In this document: piece by piece, positions 27,616-37,922 of the stretch | Position numbering within the stretch: position 1 is the first letter of the stretch | Layout of the letters: the number at the start of each line of letters is the position of its first letter | Assembly: GCA_902762325.1 (NCBI GenBank) | Contig: CACWNV010000008.1 | Location: 110,173 to 174,172, forward strand | Direction of reading: 5' to 3' | Length of the DNA: 64,000 nt | From: an uncultured Prevotellaceae bacterium | Lineage (GTDB): Bacteria; Bacteroidota; Bacteroidia; Bacteroidales; Bacteroidaceae | Notes under the pieces: model-generated | Told to the model about the DNA's origin: nothing | Database searches by the model: none | What the model saw: only the letters and a program-made list of their open reading frames with translations | Translations under genes and position numbers: made by a program

Positions 27616-28000
27616 GTGAAAAATCCCGACAAAATGTTGTCGGGGAAAAGTGATGAAAGAGAAGTTAAAATGTGTAAAATGTGATTCTTCATTCTTTATT
27701 CTTCATTCTTCATTTTGCGAGAGCTTAGCTCTCGCACTGCGAAAGCTTAGCTTTGACCGCGCCAAAGACCATGTTTCATCGCATGAAACATGGTCTTTCA
27801 CACAACGAAACATAACCTTTGGCGCAGCGAAACCTTACCTTTGGCAAATTCGTACTTTGTAAACCGTTCGATTACAGTTTAATATCCGTGTAACCGTCTG
27901 TCAGACAACGCTTTACGAAAAACATCAAAAATTGGCGTTTTTTTGACCAAACGACCATTTCGTGACCTACACCCCCCATTTTTTTGGGTCAAAATTCGAA
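27616..28000 (+). repeat. Dispersed ~385-nt intergenic element, copy 1, with palindromic word array
   Basis: Aligns along its whole length and in the same orientation with 52821-53204. Shared left part: GTCGGGGAAAAGTGATGAAA, then a TTCTTCATTCTT-type run. Shared right part: TAAACCG, AGACAACGCTTTACGAAAAA and GGGTCAAAATTCGAA. The middle (27717-27846) has six slots built on AAAG-N6-TTTC or its complement. Slots 3 and 4 form a perfect 16-bp hairpin with a 3-nt loop (27764-27779 with 27783-27798). No credible ORF. Copy 1 also has a small hairpin CCCGACA/TGTCGGG near its left end. The 130 nt between the M56 stop and this element hold nothing I recognise. Confidence 0.8.
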
Positions 28001-28080
28001 TATTATTTGACAAAAGCTCAGAAAGCAAAATAAACATTGTATAAGAGAATAACATTGGGAATGCCCCATATCGAAAGAAT

Positions 28081-28400
28081 GATGCCAGCGGCATCAGGCA
28101 AGGGGAAACCTATGACAAGAACAGATGCCGTTAGGCATCGGACAAAGGTAGCCAGCCATACAGTTGTCCCCTTGGGGACTGCGAAATGGCTGGTATGAGA
28201 TTACCCCCTAATAATATAGCCTGCCCTTGGGTAGGCGACATAGTTAGCCCATGTCCCTTACCTAAAGGCAAGGTTCCGTGTGTGGGTATCGCCCTTACCA
28301 GCCATTTCTTTCCCTCGCTTCGCGAACAGTGACCGTTGGTTCGCGGTGCCTAAAGGCACGGCTGTATGGCTGGCTACCATTGTCTAATGCCTACGGCATT
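28081..28400. other. Large nested-hairpin non-coding element
   Basis: Outer stem: 28147-28163 (GGTAGCCAGCCATACAG) pairs perfectly with 28362-28378, extended by five more pairs after one mismatch. Inner stem: 28183-28195 pairs perfectly with 28296-28308 (13 bp). Small hairpins decorate it: GATGCC-AGC-GGCATC (28081-28095), GATGCC-GTTA-GGCATC (28124-28139), a TGCC-TAAA-GGCA (28348-28359) and AATGCC-TAC-GGCATT (28386-28400). The overlapping plus-strand ORF is cysteine- and proline-rich and looks spurious. This could be a structured RNA, a REP/MITE-like insertion or a recombination site. Confidence 0.65.
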
Positions 28401-28503
28401 TTTTCCCTTGCGCCACAGCACATAGATCAAACGCCTACTGCATTTCTTCCGTTGCAGCACAAATCCTTTTATACATTATTATCATGGAACCTTACCTCAG
28501 TTA

Positions 28504-28573
28504 TACTTTTTGTTTACCTTAATCCCCCTTCAGTCAGGTACTTTTTGTTTACCTTAATCCCCCTTCAGTCAGG
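28504..28573 (+). repeat. Perfect 35-nt tandem duplication upstream of the GH95 gene
   Basis: Two identical adjacent units, 28504-28538 and 28539-28573, each beginning TACTTTTTGTTTACC and ending CAGTCAGG. Each unit starts with a near-match to TAnnTTTG (one extra T). They lie 77 nt and more before the GH95 start. Confidence 0.85.
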
Positions 28574-28625
28574 CTTGTGTACGGAATGGGTGTCGGATAA
28601 AACAGAAAGAGGGTGGAATTGCGAG

Positions 28626-28633
28626 TAACTTTG
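28626..28633 (+). promoter_or_regulatory. GH95 gene promoter -7 box
   Basis: TAACTTTG, 16 nt before the ATG at 28650. No convincing -33 TTTG, so an activator may be needed. Confidence 0.5.
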
Positions 28634-28649
28634 TTGTAAAAACGAAGTT

Positions 28650-31145
28650 ATGAGCATGGTAAAGAAATTATGTGTTTGTTGGATTCTCCTTTTAATGTGT
28701 AAGTCAGTATCTTCAGGGGCAGGAAGGTTGTGGTACACCATGCCTGCTTGTGAGAGAAAAGTCTCAAATCCGTGGATGGAGTACCAGTTACCTATCGGAA
28801 ACGGACAATTAGGAGCGATGATTCAAGGAGGAGTGAAGACAGATGAAATCCAATTTAATGAGAAGACTCTGTGGACAGGAAGCACCACCGTGCGCGGAGC
28901 CTATCAGAATTTCGGCTATGTCACAATAGAAAACCTGTCGGCAAAGACATCGTATTCCGATTACGAATTGCAATTAGACCTGTCATCAGCAGTCGTGAGC
29001 GCCAGTTGGAGAGTGAATGGCATTGGCTTTCAGAGAGAATACATTGCCAGTTACCCTTCACGTTGTATCGTTGTTCATACGACTGTAGAGAGGGGTGGGC
29101 GGCTTGATCTGCGTTTCTCACTACGTGGAACACATGGAGAGAGCGTCGTGTATCGGAATGATGAGGCTGCGTTCAGTAAAAAGATAGATCTCCTCACCGA
29201 TGCCTGTTGCCTGAAAGTTTCCCAGGAGGGAGGAACGCTGAGTGCTGACAACACAGGGATAACGGTGAGAAATGCCCAAAGTGTGACAGCTGTGTTGGCG
29301 GCAGGCACAGACTATGACATTGCTTCGCCTTCCTATACAAGTAACACAGAGAAGATAGAACAGAGGATGCAGACTATAGCGATTGATGCCGTTGACAAGG
29401 GATGGGATGAGTTATACACAGAACATGTAGAGGATTATGCTTTTTATCACGATAAGATGACGTTGGATTTAGGCGGTGGCGAGTCTGCGATACCCACCGA
29501 CCAGCTGATAGACAGCTATCAGGATAGCAATGCCCCAGAGTTGAAAAGGCAACTGGAACAACTCTATTTCGATTATGGGCGATACTTGCTGATCAGTTCT
29601 TCTCGCGGAGTGTCGTTGCCCAACAACTTGCAAGGGATATGGTGCAATTCCAACACACCACCTTGGACATGCGACATCCATGCAAACATCAATGTGCAAA
29701 TGAATTATTGGCCGGCTGAAGTGACGGCTTTAGGTGATATGCATCTTCCACTTCTCGATTACGTATATCGTGAAGCAATGGTGCAACCGCAATGGCGTAG
29801 GTATGCCCGTGACATCAACGGGCAGACGGTGGGATGGTCGTGTTTCACGGGGAATAATATTTTCGGCTTTGGCAGTCCTGGACACAGTGAAGACTATAAT
29901 GCTGCCCCTGCTTGGTATTGCTGGCATTTGTGGCAGCATTACTTATATACAAATGATGAAAACTTCCTGATTAATACGGCATTGCCCCCAATGATAGAGT
30001 GTGTGAGGTTCTGGATGCAACGTCTTGTCATGGACTCTGCCGACCACACATGGGTGTGTCCTATGGAGTGGAGTCCTGAACACGGGCCTGCTGAAGATGG
30101 AACAGCCCATACACAACAATGCGTTTGGAATCTTTTCAATATTTATTTGCAGGCCGTAGAGAAAGCAGGAGAGGAGCATTGTGGCGGTTATGACCTTGTC
30201 AGACAAGTGAAAGCACGCTTTGTGGAATTGGATGACGGGCTGCATACGGAGGTGTACACAGGGAAATATGGCAGAGAATACAACGGTGTGAGAGAAGGGG
30301 AACTGTTGTTGAGAGAATGGAAGCACACGACGTATGATGCGGGAAATGTGAAAGATGGCAGTGGGGTAATGGAACGCAATCATCGGCATGTGTCCCATCT
30401 GATGTGTCTCTATCCCTTCGACATGGTGACACCGTCAAGCGAATACTTCGAACCAGTGATTCATTCCATGAAGCTGCGTGGCGAACAAAATACGGGATGG
30501 GCGATGGCATGGAAACTTAACCTGTGGGCAAGAACGGGAGATGGTAATAAGGCATACGAAATCCTGACTACTGCATTGCAACATGCCCGTACATATAATC
30601 CGAGTACAGACCCCTGGAATTCAGGAGTGTATTATAACCTGCTGGATGCACATCCTCCTTTCCAGATTGACGGTAACTTTGGTGTGACGGCTGGAATCGC
30701 AGAGATGCTGCTGCAGAGCTATGGAGGAGTCTTACAGTTGTTGCCAGCCCTTCCTGCTGAATGGAAGTGCGGAGGAAAAGTGCATGGACTGAGAGCCGTG
30801 GGAAACTATGGTGTAGACATTGAGTGGAGGGGTGACGGATTGCAGGCTACCATCCGTTCTGATAGTGGCTTGCCATGTGTGGTGAAGTTTCCAGATACGG
30901 ACCAACCCACATTAGAGGATGATGAGGGGAATGCCGTTGTATATCAGTCGGTAGCCCCTGATATGATCTCATTTTCCACGGAGAGAGGAAAGGCTTATCG
31001 GTTAAGCATTGGTACAATGGGCATCGATCAGCATGATATGGTGAAATATGAGGATGATAACTATTACCAGTTGAATGGTATAAGAGTGAAGCATCCCAGA
31101 CGAGGTATCTATATCTATCACGGCAAGAAGATTGTGTATCACTGA
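28650..31145 (+). CDS. Secreted GH95 alpha-L-fucosidase/alpha-L-galactosidase with T9SS-like tail
   Basis: Inverting enzyme removing terminal L-fucose or L-galactose from xyloglucan, pectin or mucin side chains. Seen: 831 residues with a signal peptide (~1-23). The N-terminal beta-sandwich has [19 protein letters not shown] and [11 protein letters not shown]. The (alpha/alpha)6 barrel has [33 protein letters not shown] (the two Asn), MEWSPEHGP (acid Glu ~476), [21 protein letters not shown] and FQIDGNFG (Asp ~673). The C-terminus [20 protein letters not shown] plus a basic end is a Por-type tail. Length is normal. Convergent with, and overlapping by 7 nt, the gene downstream. Stands alone, with no SusCD pair or regulator adjacent. 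Fucosidase versus galactosidase cannot be decided by eye. Confidence 0.94.
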   Translation: MSMVKKLCVCWILLLMCKSVSSGAGRLWYTMPACERKVSNPWMEYQLPIGNGQLGAMIQGGVKTDEIQFNEKTLWTGSTTVRGAYQNFGYVTIENLSAKTSYSDYELQLDLSSAVVSASWRVNGIGFQREYIASYPSRCIVVHTTVERGGRLDLRFSLRGTHGESVVYRNDEAAFSKKIDLLTDACCLKVSQEGGTLSADNTGITVRNAQSVTAVLAAGTDYDIASPSYTSNTEKIEQRMQTIAIDAVDKGWDELYTEHVEDYAFYHDKMTLDLGGGESAIPTDQLIDSYQDSNAPELKRQLEQLYFDYGRYLLISSSRGVSLPNNLQGIWCNSNTPPWTCDIHANINVQMNYWPAEVTALGDMHLPLLDYVYREAMVQPQWRRYARDINGQTVGWSCFTGNNIFGFGSPGHSEDYNAAPAWYCWHLWQHYLYTNDENFLINTALPPMIECVRFWMQRLVMDSADHTWVCPMEWSPEHGPAEDGTAHTQQCVWNLFNIYLQAVEKAGEEHCGGYDLVRQVKARFVELDDGLHTEVYTGKYGREYNGVREGELLLREWKHTTYDAGNVKDGSGVMERNHRHVSHLMCLYPFDMVTPSSEYFEPVIHSMKLRGEQNTGWAMAWKLNLWARTGDGNKAYEILTTALQHARTYNPSTDPWNSGVYYNLLDAHPPFQIDGNFGVTAGIAEMLLQSYGGVLQLLPALPAEWKCGGKVHGLRAVGNYGVDIEWRGDGLQATIRSDSGLPCVVKFPDTDQPTLEDDEGNAVVYQSVAPDMISFSTERGKAYRLSIGTMGIDQHDMVKYEDDNYYQLNGIRVKHPRRGIYIYHGKKIVYH

Positions 31146-32209
31146 TTCAAGAGATCGTAGGCAAGAGGACGGTTCCATTCTAAGTCGAGCATGACCAATC
31201 GCTGCAAATAATAATCGTAACTGATGGGGGCGGGATAAAGATTCCCGGCTTCATCAGTCTCGTGGAAGAAACTGGAGATGGTCAGTCTGTTGTCATCGAG
31301 TTGTACATGGAAAAACTCATCTTCGTCATCCTGCAATGACAGATATGCTTCATAAGCCTCTCCTCGATATTCTTCTCCATTCTCGTCGAAAGTAAGGGTC
31401 ATCGTGTATCCTTTGATGTCTTGAGCTTCAGTGATTGAAGTAACGACACATGTCAGTCCCTTTTGCGGGAGTTCTAATTGGTATCTGATTTTTTTAAAGT
31501 CGTCGTAATGCTCCATGGTTCCAAAGATGGGCAGACCAGGCAGTGCGGCCGAGTCGGCAGAAGTCAGAGGCGGTTCCGTGTCAGGCGTGAAGTTCTGCCA
31601 ATAATACAAAGCCTTGTGAATGTCTTCTAAGCTTTTGTCCTTAAATAAATCAGAATATGCAACGTTAAGATTCTCGTCTGATTCTTGGGAAATACCCTCA
31701 TTGCCAGATGTAACATAATGATTGTATGCCGGAATGCGTCTACCCTTAGTAAGAGTACGCATGGTAAGCTTCCAGTTCTTTGTACGTTTGGCATATTGGG
31801 AAGCAAATTTCTGGAGAGATTCTGGGTCGTTAAAGTTTATCAGAAGATTAACGTCAAAGCCGGGGATGATAGAGTTGTCGGTCTTTTTTATCTCGTACAG
31901 AGCTGTCTTTGAATTCAGAGGAGGCAGGCAGTACTGGAATTCTTGTTGTGGAACGAGCTGCTCCCATCCCACTCTGAATCCTTGCAGATGGGATGGTCTG
32001 ATGAAAACAATGCTGTCAATGTCTTCGATGTCGTATCTCAAATTCAAACCCACATGAAGCGAATGGCTTGCAACCGAAGGGGCGATGTTCTCTTGATCGT
32101 CCAGACTGACGGCATGATAATTCCCATGCAGGCAGATATAAATGTTTTTTTGTGCCATGATGCCAAGTGAATAGCAGGCAACGAGGAGAAGAAAGACTTT
32201 TTTCATCAT
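31139..32209 (-). CDS. Exported protein of unknown function
   Basis: Not recognised. Seen: 356 residues from [20 protein letters not shown], a clear signal peptide cut near AQ. Contains [27 protein letters not shown] (a short motif often seen in exported Bacteroidales proteins), then an acidic body with [22 protein letters not shown] and [22 protein letters not shown], and ends [15 protein letters not shown]. No lipobox and no transmembrane segment after the signal. It starts 5 nt after the stop of the TPR/HTH regulator gene (32215-33711) and is probably cotranscribed with it. Earlier in-frame start codons lie inside that gene and were rejected. The final 7 nt overlap the 3' end of GH95 on the other strand. 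Confidence 0.7.
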   Translation of the reverse strand: MMKKVFLLLVACYSLGIMAQKNIYICLHGNYHAVSLDDQENIAPSVASHSLHVGLNLRYDIEDIDSIVFIRPSHLQGFRVGWEQLVPQQEFQYCLPPLNSKTALYEIKKTDNSIIPGFDVNLLINFNDPESLQKFASQYAKRTKNWKLTMRTLTKGRRIPAYNHYVTSGNEGISQESDENLNVAYSDLFKDKSLEDIHKALYYWQNFTPDTEPPLTSADSAALPGLPIFGTMEHYDDFKKIRYQLELPQKGLTCVVTSITEAQDIKGYTMTLTFDENGEEYRGEAYEAYLSLQDDEDEFFHVQLDDNRLTISSFFHETDEAGNLYPAPISYDYYLQRLVMLDLEWNRPLAYDLLNQ

Positions 32210-32214
32210 AATAT

Positions 32215-33711
32215 TTATAACTCCAGTATAAAATGATCCCATTCAGATGGACTGCCCTTCCGTCTGAAAGTGCGCTCAAAGAGTCGTGAACGGGTGTTGT
32301 TGATGGCTTGTTTGCTTCTTGCGGTGAGTGTGGCAATGTTGACGGGTGAGATACCCGTTTTTATGAGAAGGCAGACGTGCCTTTCTTGTGTGCTGAGTTT
32401 ACAGACACTTGTAAGCTTTGGCATGAAATGTTCGTAAACCTGATGGATGGCATTCTCCAACTGTAGCCAGTCAGTGTCACTCATCACTTTTTCTTGGCCA
32501 ATCAGTTGTTGGATGCGAGTATAGATGTAGGTTTGATGCAGTGTGTAGAGAGATTCTTTGGCAGAAACCTCAGAAAGTGAAGGTTGCTGGTCTTGCAGTT
32601 CCTTGAGTTTCTTCATTTGCAGGGCGAGCTCGGTTTTGTTGTAACGGTACTTCTGCCATATAGCATATAAGATGAGCAGGAGGCATACCATAATGGCAGA
32701 CGCGCAGATGATGATGTTGCGTCTACGGGCGTTGGATAAACGCAGTCGGGCATTTTCGCTCATCTGTTTTTGGTAGTTATACATGGCGTGAATGCGACTG
32801 ACCGTCTCTGTGGAAGTGATTTCCTGAATGGAATCAGTAGCCTCTTCGTATAGTTGGGCATATCGTAAGGCCTCGTGGCTATTTCCTTTAGAAATGAAGA
32901 AGTTTGTCAGAGCCTTGAATGCTTCTTGCCGCGCGTATGGATTCCCTGCCTCCTCAATCTTCCGATAATAGAAAATGGCAGAATCCATGCGGCCTGATAG
33001 CTTGTACATATCAGCTGCAATACTATAAATGCCGCTGATGTTGTCAGTGTCGGAACTGTTCAGGATAGGCGTTATGTATTGGTGGCAAAGATTTACATTC
33101 CCCTTTTGCAGATGATAAGCTGCTATCTGACTTTGTATGTCTGCAGTCAGGTCCTGGTCATTGATAATCTGTGCTAAGGACAAAGCATCGTTCAGGAAAA
33201 ACAGGCAACTGTCGTCTTCTTCATTACTTCGATGGATATTGCCCATGTCCCGCAAGTCGAAAATCATCCCGACGGTGTCTTTCTGCATCTTGTCATAATG
33301 GTACGCAAGGCGAATGTGTTTTAATGCTTCTTCTGAAAGTTGCTGACTGAGGAACAATGACGACAGCTGACTGTGGATGAGACTATGCAAATGTGGGTCC
33401 TGATGGCTGGATAGATGGTCGAGTGACAGTTGATAATACCTCAAGGCTTGTTCAGGTTCCTGAAAGTCATGGTGAACTCTTCCGGCAAGATAGTAAGCCG
33501 TAGGTAGTGTTTCATCATCGCGACAATCCTCGAAGAAATTCACAATGGAATCAATTTCCATGGTAGATGGCTGGCTGATGTATGCTTTATCTTCAGCCTT
33601 GATTCGCATTAGCTTCTTGTACATCCGCTGATGCAATTGCTTGTCGGCAGAGTTACAAGATACAAGAGTATAAGATAGAAATAGTAAAACAAGTAGAATG
33701 TTCGATTTCAT
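32215..33711 (-). CDS. Membrane-bound TPR regulator with C-terminal helix-turn-helix
   Basis: Seen: 498 residues. The signal has a lipobox (LSYTLVSCNSADK). A helical TPR-type repeat region spans ~35-310 (YYLAGRVHHDFQEPEQALRYYQ, LSEEALKHIRLAYHYD, MDSAIFYYRKIEEAGN). One transmembrane segment (NIIICASAIMVCLLLILYAI, ~332-352) precedes a coiled coil, then a LuxR-like HTH (~440-498: STQERHVCLLIKTGISPV, TARSKQAINNTRSRLFERTF) ending EWDHFILEL. Known: Bacteroidota have many such one-component regulators with periplasmic TPR sensors. The start was set at 33711 because a TACCTTTG box lies only 5 nt upstream, which excludes the longer frame. The last 60 residues closely match the protein at 59972-60652. 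Likely regulates itself and the exported protein downstream. Confidence 0.88.
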   Translation of the reverse strand: MKSNILLVLLFLSYTLVSCNSADKQLHQRMYKKLMRIKAEDKAYISQPSTMEIDSIVNFFEDCRDDETLPTAYYLAGRVHHDFQEPEQALRYYQLSLDHLSSHQDPHLHSLIHSQLSSLFLSQQLSEEALKHIRLAYHYDKMQKDTVGMIFDLRDMGNIHRSNEEDDSCLFFLNDALSLAQIINDQDLTADIQSQIAAYHLQKGNVNLCHQYITPILNSSDTDNISGIYSIAADMYKLSGRMDSAIFYYRKIEEAGNPYARQEAFKALTNFFISKGNSHEALRYAQLYEEATDSIQEITSTETVSRIHAMYNYQKQMSENARLRLSNARRRNIIICASAIMVCLLLILYAIWQKYRYNKTELALQMKKLKELQDQQPSLSEVSAKESLYTLHQTYIYTRIQQLIGQEKVMSDTDWLQLENAIHQVYEHFMPKLTSVCKLSTQERHVCLLIKTGISPVNIATLTARSKQAINNTRSRLFERTFRRKGSPSEWDHFILEL

Positions 33712-33716
33712 CGTTG

Positions 33717-33743
33717 CAAAGGTAACAGAAAATTGTATATCAA
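33717..33743 (-). promoter_or_regulatory. Near-leaderless promoter of the TPR/HTH regulator
   Basis: On the minus strand: TTG (33741-33743), TACAATTTTC (33728-33737), 3 nt, TACCTTTG (33717-33724), then ATG after 5 nt. The same blocks with the same spacing precede the related gene at 59972. Confidence 0.65.
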
Positions 33744-33825
33744 CCATAAACCTGAGTACACAATAAGTACCCTAACTTATTCCACTATTTACTGCTATCT
33801 ACTAGCTCCGATTGGCTCGGAGCTA

Positions 33826-34686
33826 TCAATTACATAACGAAAGAGTATAGATATATACTACTGAGGCAGGGATGGCCATGAGTGAGGAGTCGAAGCGGTC
33901 GAGCATTCCTCCATGACCCGGCATGATGCTTCCGCTGTCCTTGATGCCGAGGGTACGCTTGAAGAGCGATTCCACAAGGTCGCCCCATGTCCCGAAGAAG
34001 ACGACGACAAGTCCCAGGCCAAGCCATTCAAGGATGGAGAGGCTCTCGTCGTACCAGCTGAAGACTGCAGCCACGATAAGGACGATAACGGCTCCTCCGA
34101 TGCTGCCCTCCCAGGTCTTTCCCGGTGAGATACGTGGGAAAAGCTTATGTTTTCCGAATAGTGAACCGCTGCAATAGGCACCGGTATCGTTGCACCAAAG
34201 AAAGATGAAGATGCTAAGCGCCAGTAGTCCGTTGTAATGTACAAACCCGTCTGTCTGACTATAGCGGAACGCAAGGACATTGAACATGGACAATGGTAAG
34301 GCAATGTACATTTGTCCCAGCATCGTATATGCCCAGTCGTGTATCGGATTGGGATTCTTGGTGTACAGTTCGCTGATGAACAGATAGACCAGAGTGAGCA
34401 GATAGGGGATGAAGATGACTGGTGGGGTGATGTCTGCACAATAGCCCGCGAAGGCAAGAAACAGATAGACGCCTGCCGTGGTCGAGATGGAGCGGTTGAC
34501 GCTCACATTCTCAATCTCATTGACAAGTCCTGTATACTCCCAGATTGTCAGTCCGGTGATGAGGGCAAACAGTAGGATCATTGCTTCTGCCCGGAAGGCA
34601 ATTCCTGATACCATGATGATGACGAAAAGCACGCCAGTGATGGTACGGACAATGAAGTTTTTCATTTTATCGCTCATGATGCTCAA
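33826..34686 (-). CDS. cdsA: Phosphatidate cytidylyltransferase
   Basis: Makes CDP-diacylglycerol from phosphatidate and CTP in the inner membrane, the entry to all phospholipid head groups. Seen: 286 residues with about seven to eight hydrophobic segments, and the complete family signature near the C-terminus: SLFKRTLGIKDSGSIMPGHG followed by GMLDRFDS. ISPGKTWEGSIGGA also fits. Start is uncertain among ATGs at 34686, 34677 and 34665. It follows ftsH by 12 nt, forming rsfS-ftsH-cdsA, an order common in this phylum. Confidence 0.95.
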   Translation of the reverse strand: MSIMSDKMKNFIVRTITGVLFVIIMVSGIAFRAEAMILLFALITGLTIWEYTGLVNEIENVSVNRSISTTAGVYLFLAFAGYCADITPPVIFIPYLLTLVYLFISELYTKNPNPIHDWAYTMLGQMYIALPLSMFNVLAFRYSQTDGFVHYNGLLALSIFIFLWCNDTGAYCSGSLFGKHKLFPRISPGKTWEGSIGGAVIVLIVAAVFSWYDESLSILEWLGLGLVVVFFGTWGDLVESLFKRTLGIKDSGSIMPGHGGMLDRFDSSLMAIPASVVYIYTLSLCN

Positions 34687-34698
34687 TCAAATAGTTCT

Positions 34699-36747
<2,049 letters not shown>

Positions 36748-36814
36748 ATCTATTTATCTCGTTATCGGTTCTTGTTCAGTTAATGGCTTGTATGTACAAA
36801 AAGTACAATTCTAA

Positions 36815-37174
36815 TCAGTCGATGTCCGGAACCTCAGTCAGAATGGCATCTTCCCACAGGTTCTCCAGGTCATAGAAGCTTCGAGTTTCAGGCAGGAAGA
36901 TATGCACCAGTACGTTTCCGTAATCCATTGCCACCCAGTGTGAGTGCCCCAGACCAACGACAGCCGTCGGCTTCTCCTGCATTTCCAAACGTGCCATATC
37001 GCCGACAGACTCTGCTATAGCTTCCACCTGTGAAGGGGAGTTGCCCTGACAGATGACGAAATAATTGGCAATGCTTCCGTCAATACCATTCAAATCGGCA
37101 ATAACTATTCTTTGTCCTTTTTTCTCTTGAATTCCTTTTGTGATTGTTTCTACTAATTGTCTCGTTTGTTCCAT
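36815..37174 (-). CDS. rsfS: Ribosome silencing factor RsfS
   Basis: Binds ribosomal protein uL14 and blocks subunit joining under starvation. Seen: 119 residues, normal length, with the family core LNGIDGSIANYFVICQGNSP, VGLGHSHWVAMDYGNVLVHIF and SFYDLENLWEDA. First gene of the rsfS-ftsH-cdsA run, with a TACCTTTG promoter 29 nt upstream. Transcribed divergently from tRNA-Gln. Confidence 0.95.
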   Translation of the reverse strand: MEQTRQLVETITKGIQEKKGQRIVIADLNGIDGSIANYFVICQGNSPSQVEAIAESVGDMARLEMQEKPTAVVGLGHSHWVAMDYGNVLVHIFLPETRSFYDLENLWEDAILTEVPDID

Positions 37175-37203
37175 TTAGTCTTTTTGTATATATATTTATT
37201 GTG

Positions 37204-37211
37204 CAAAGGTA
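37204..37211 (-). promoter_or_regulatory. rsfS-ftsH-cdsA promoter -7 box
   Basis: TACCTTTG on the minus strand, 29 nt before the rsfS ATG, a perfect TAnnTTTG match. Confidence 0.65.
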
Positions 37212-37272
37212 CGCCCTTTTATCCGAAAACAAATAAAAAGTAAGAATAAATTGTTTTTTTTTCACAGAAAAA

Positions 37273-37303
37273 TTTGGTATTTCAAAAAAAAGAAGTACCT
37301 TTG
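37273..37303 (+). promoter_or_regulatory. tRNA-Gln promoter
   Basis: -33 TTTG (37273-37276), a 19-nt spacer and -7 TACCTTTG (37296-37303): the full Bacteroidota consensus, 29 nt before the tRNA. Confidence 0.75.
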
Positions 37304-37332
37304 CAACCGCATTTAAGAAATGCAACGGACAT

Positions 37333-37403
37333 TGGGGTATGGTGTAATGGTAACACTACAGATTCTGGTCCTGTCATTCTTGGTTCGAGTCCGAGTACCC
37401 CAA
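37333..37403 (+). tRNA. tRNA-Gln (anticodon CTG)
   Basis: A 71-nt cloverleaf: acceptor TGGGGTA/TACCCCA fully paired, D-loop AATGGTAA, anticodon loop TTCTGGT giving CTG, T arm with GGTTCGAGTCC. The anticodon stem has one A-C mismatch next to the loop. CCA is not encoded. Has its own promoter and terminator. Confidence 0.9.
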
Positions 37404-37411
37404 CAGATAGA

Positions 37412-37454
37412 AAATCCAATCGACTGAAATTCAGACGGTTGGATTTCTTTTTTT
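37412..37454 (+). terminator. tRNA-Gln terminator
   Basis: AAATCCAATCG (37412-37422) pairs with CGGTTGGATTT (37436-37446) with one G-T, followed by the T-rich run CTTTTTTT. Confidence 0.85.
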
Positions 37455-37570
37455 ACCTTATCTGCAGGGAATTCATCCTTTCTTTCATACAGGAACAGAT
37501 ATGAAAAAGACTGGATTCCCACGAACCCAGTCTTCTCGTTGATTCTTATCAAATTTTTCCTACTTTCTTT

Positions 37571-37672
37571 TTACTTGTTTGCTTGCATGTTGTCCATTAC
37601 GTCAAACAGATTCTTAGCGCAAACAGCGAGTGTAATCGCGATTACTACAAATGTTACAGTTGTCATAATCAT
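37571..37672 (-). CDS. 33-residue single-pass membrane peptide
   Basis: Not a recognised family. Seen: starts MIMTTVTFVVIAITLAVCAK, one hydrophobic helix of ~17 residues, then LFDVMDNMQANK. A full consensus promoter lies 58 nt upstream, and AGAGAGAAAGGAAA precedes the ATG. Longer in-frame starts would read through the promoter and were rejected. The good promoter, the leader with a purine-rich stretch and the typical TM peptide make expression likely. Function unknown. Confidence 0.6.
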   Translation of the reverse strand: MIMTTVTFVVIAITLAVCAKNLFDVMDNMQANK

Positions 37673-37730
37673 TTTCCTTTCTCTCTTTTTAATTGTTATC
37701 CTAAATAATCTTTCTCGTGTTTTGACGTTG

Positions 37731-37762
37731 CAAAGGTACGAAATGTTTATTGTGTGCGCAAA
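37731..37762 (-). promoter_or_regulatory. Promoter of the 33-residue membrane peptide
   Basis: Minus-strand TTTG (37759-37762), a 20-nt spacer and TACCTTTG (37731-37738), a near-perfect consensus pair. Confidence 0.7.
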
Positions 37763-37886
37763 CAGTTCGACTAAAACCCCTTCTTTTTGCCCTTTTCTTT
37801 GACGCAAATCAAAGATGCAGGGTGATAATAACACCGATATTGATATAAATGAGCGGCCTTATTTCTTTTATTTCGATTATTTTGTT

Positions 37887-37894
37887 TACCTTTG
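37887..37894 (+). promoter_or_regulatory. Promoter -7 box of the flippase-like gene
   Basis: TACCTTTG, 28 nt before the GTG start at 37923. No clear -33 partner. Confidence 0.55.
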
Positions 37895-37922
37895 CATATC
37901 AAATTACCAACCGGGAAAATAA

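Noticed and set aside
27681-27716. CRISPR-like array in the TTCTTCATT run
   Set aside because: It is a short simple-sequence tandem run without unique spacers or cas genes.
27771-27791. parS-like TGTTTCA...TGAAACA in the repeat element
   Set aside because: Arms fit the parS consensus but the spacer is 5 nt instead of 2, the arms extend into a longer hairpin unrelated to parS, and the corresponding site of copy 2 is degenerate.
27616-28000. Classical insertion sequence or MITE
   Set aside because: No transposase, no clear terminal inverted repeats and no target duplication visible; kept only as a dispersed element of unknown type.
28278-28628. 116-codon ORF in the hairpin-rich gap before GH95
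   Set aside because: It spans inverted repeats and both copies of the tandem duplication, and has a low-complexity, unmotivated composition; coding is unlikely.
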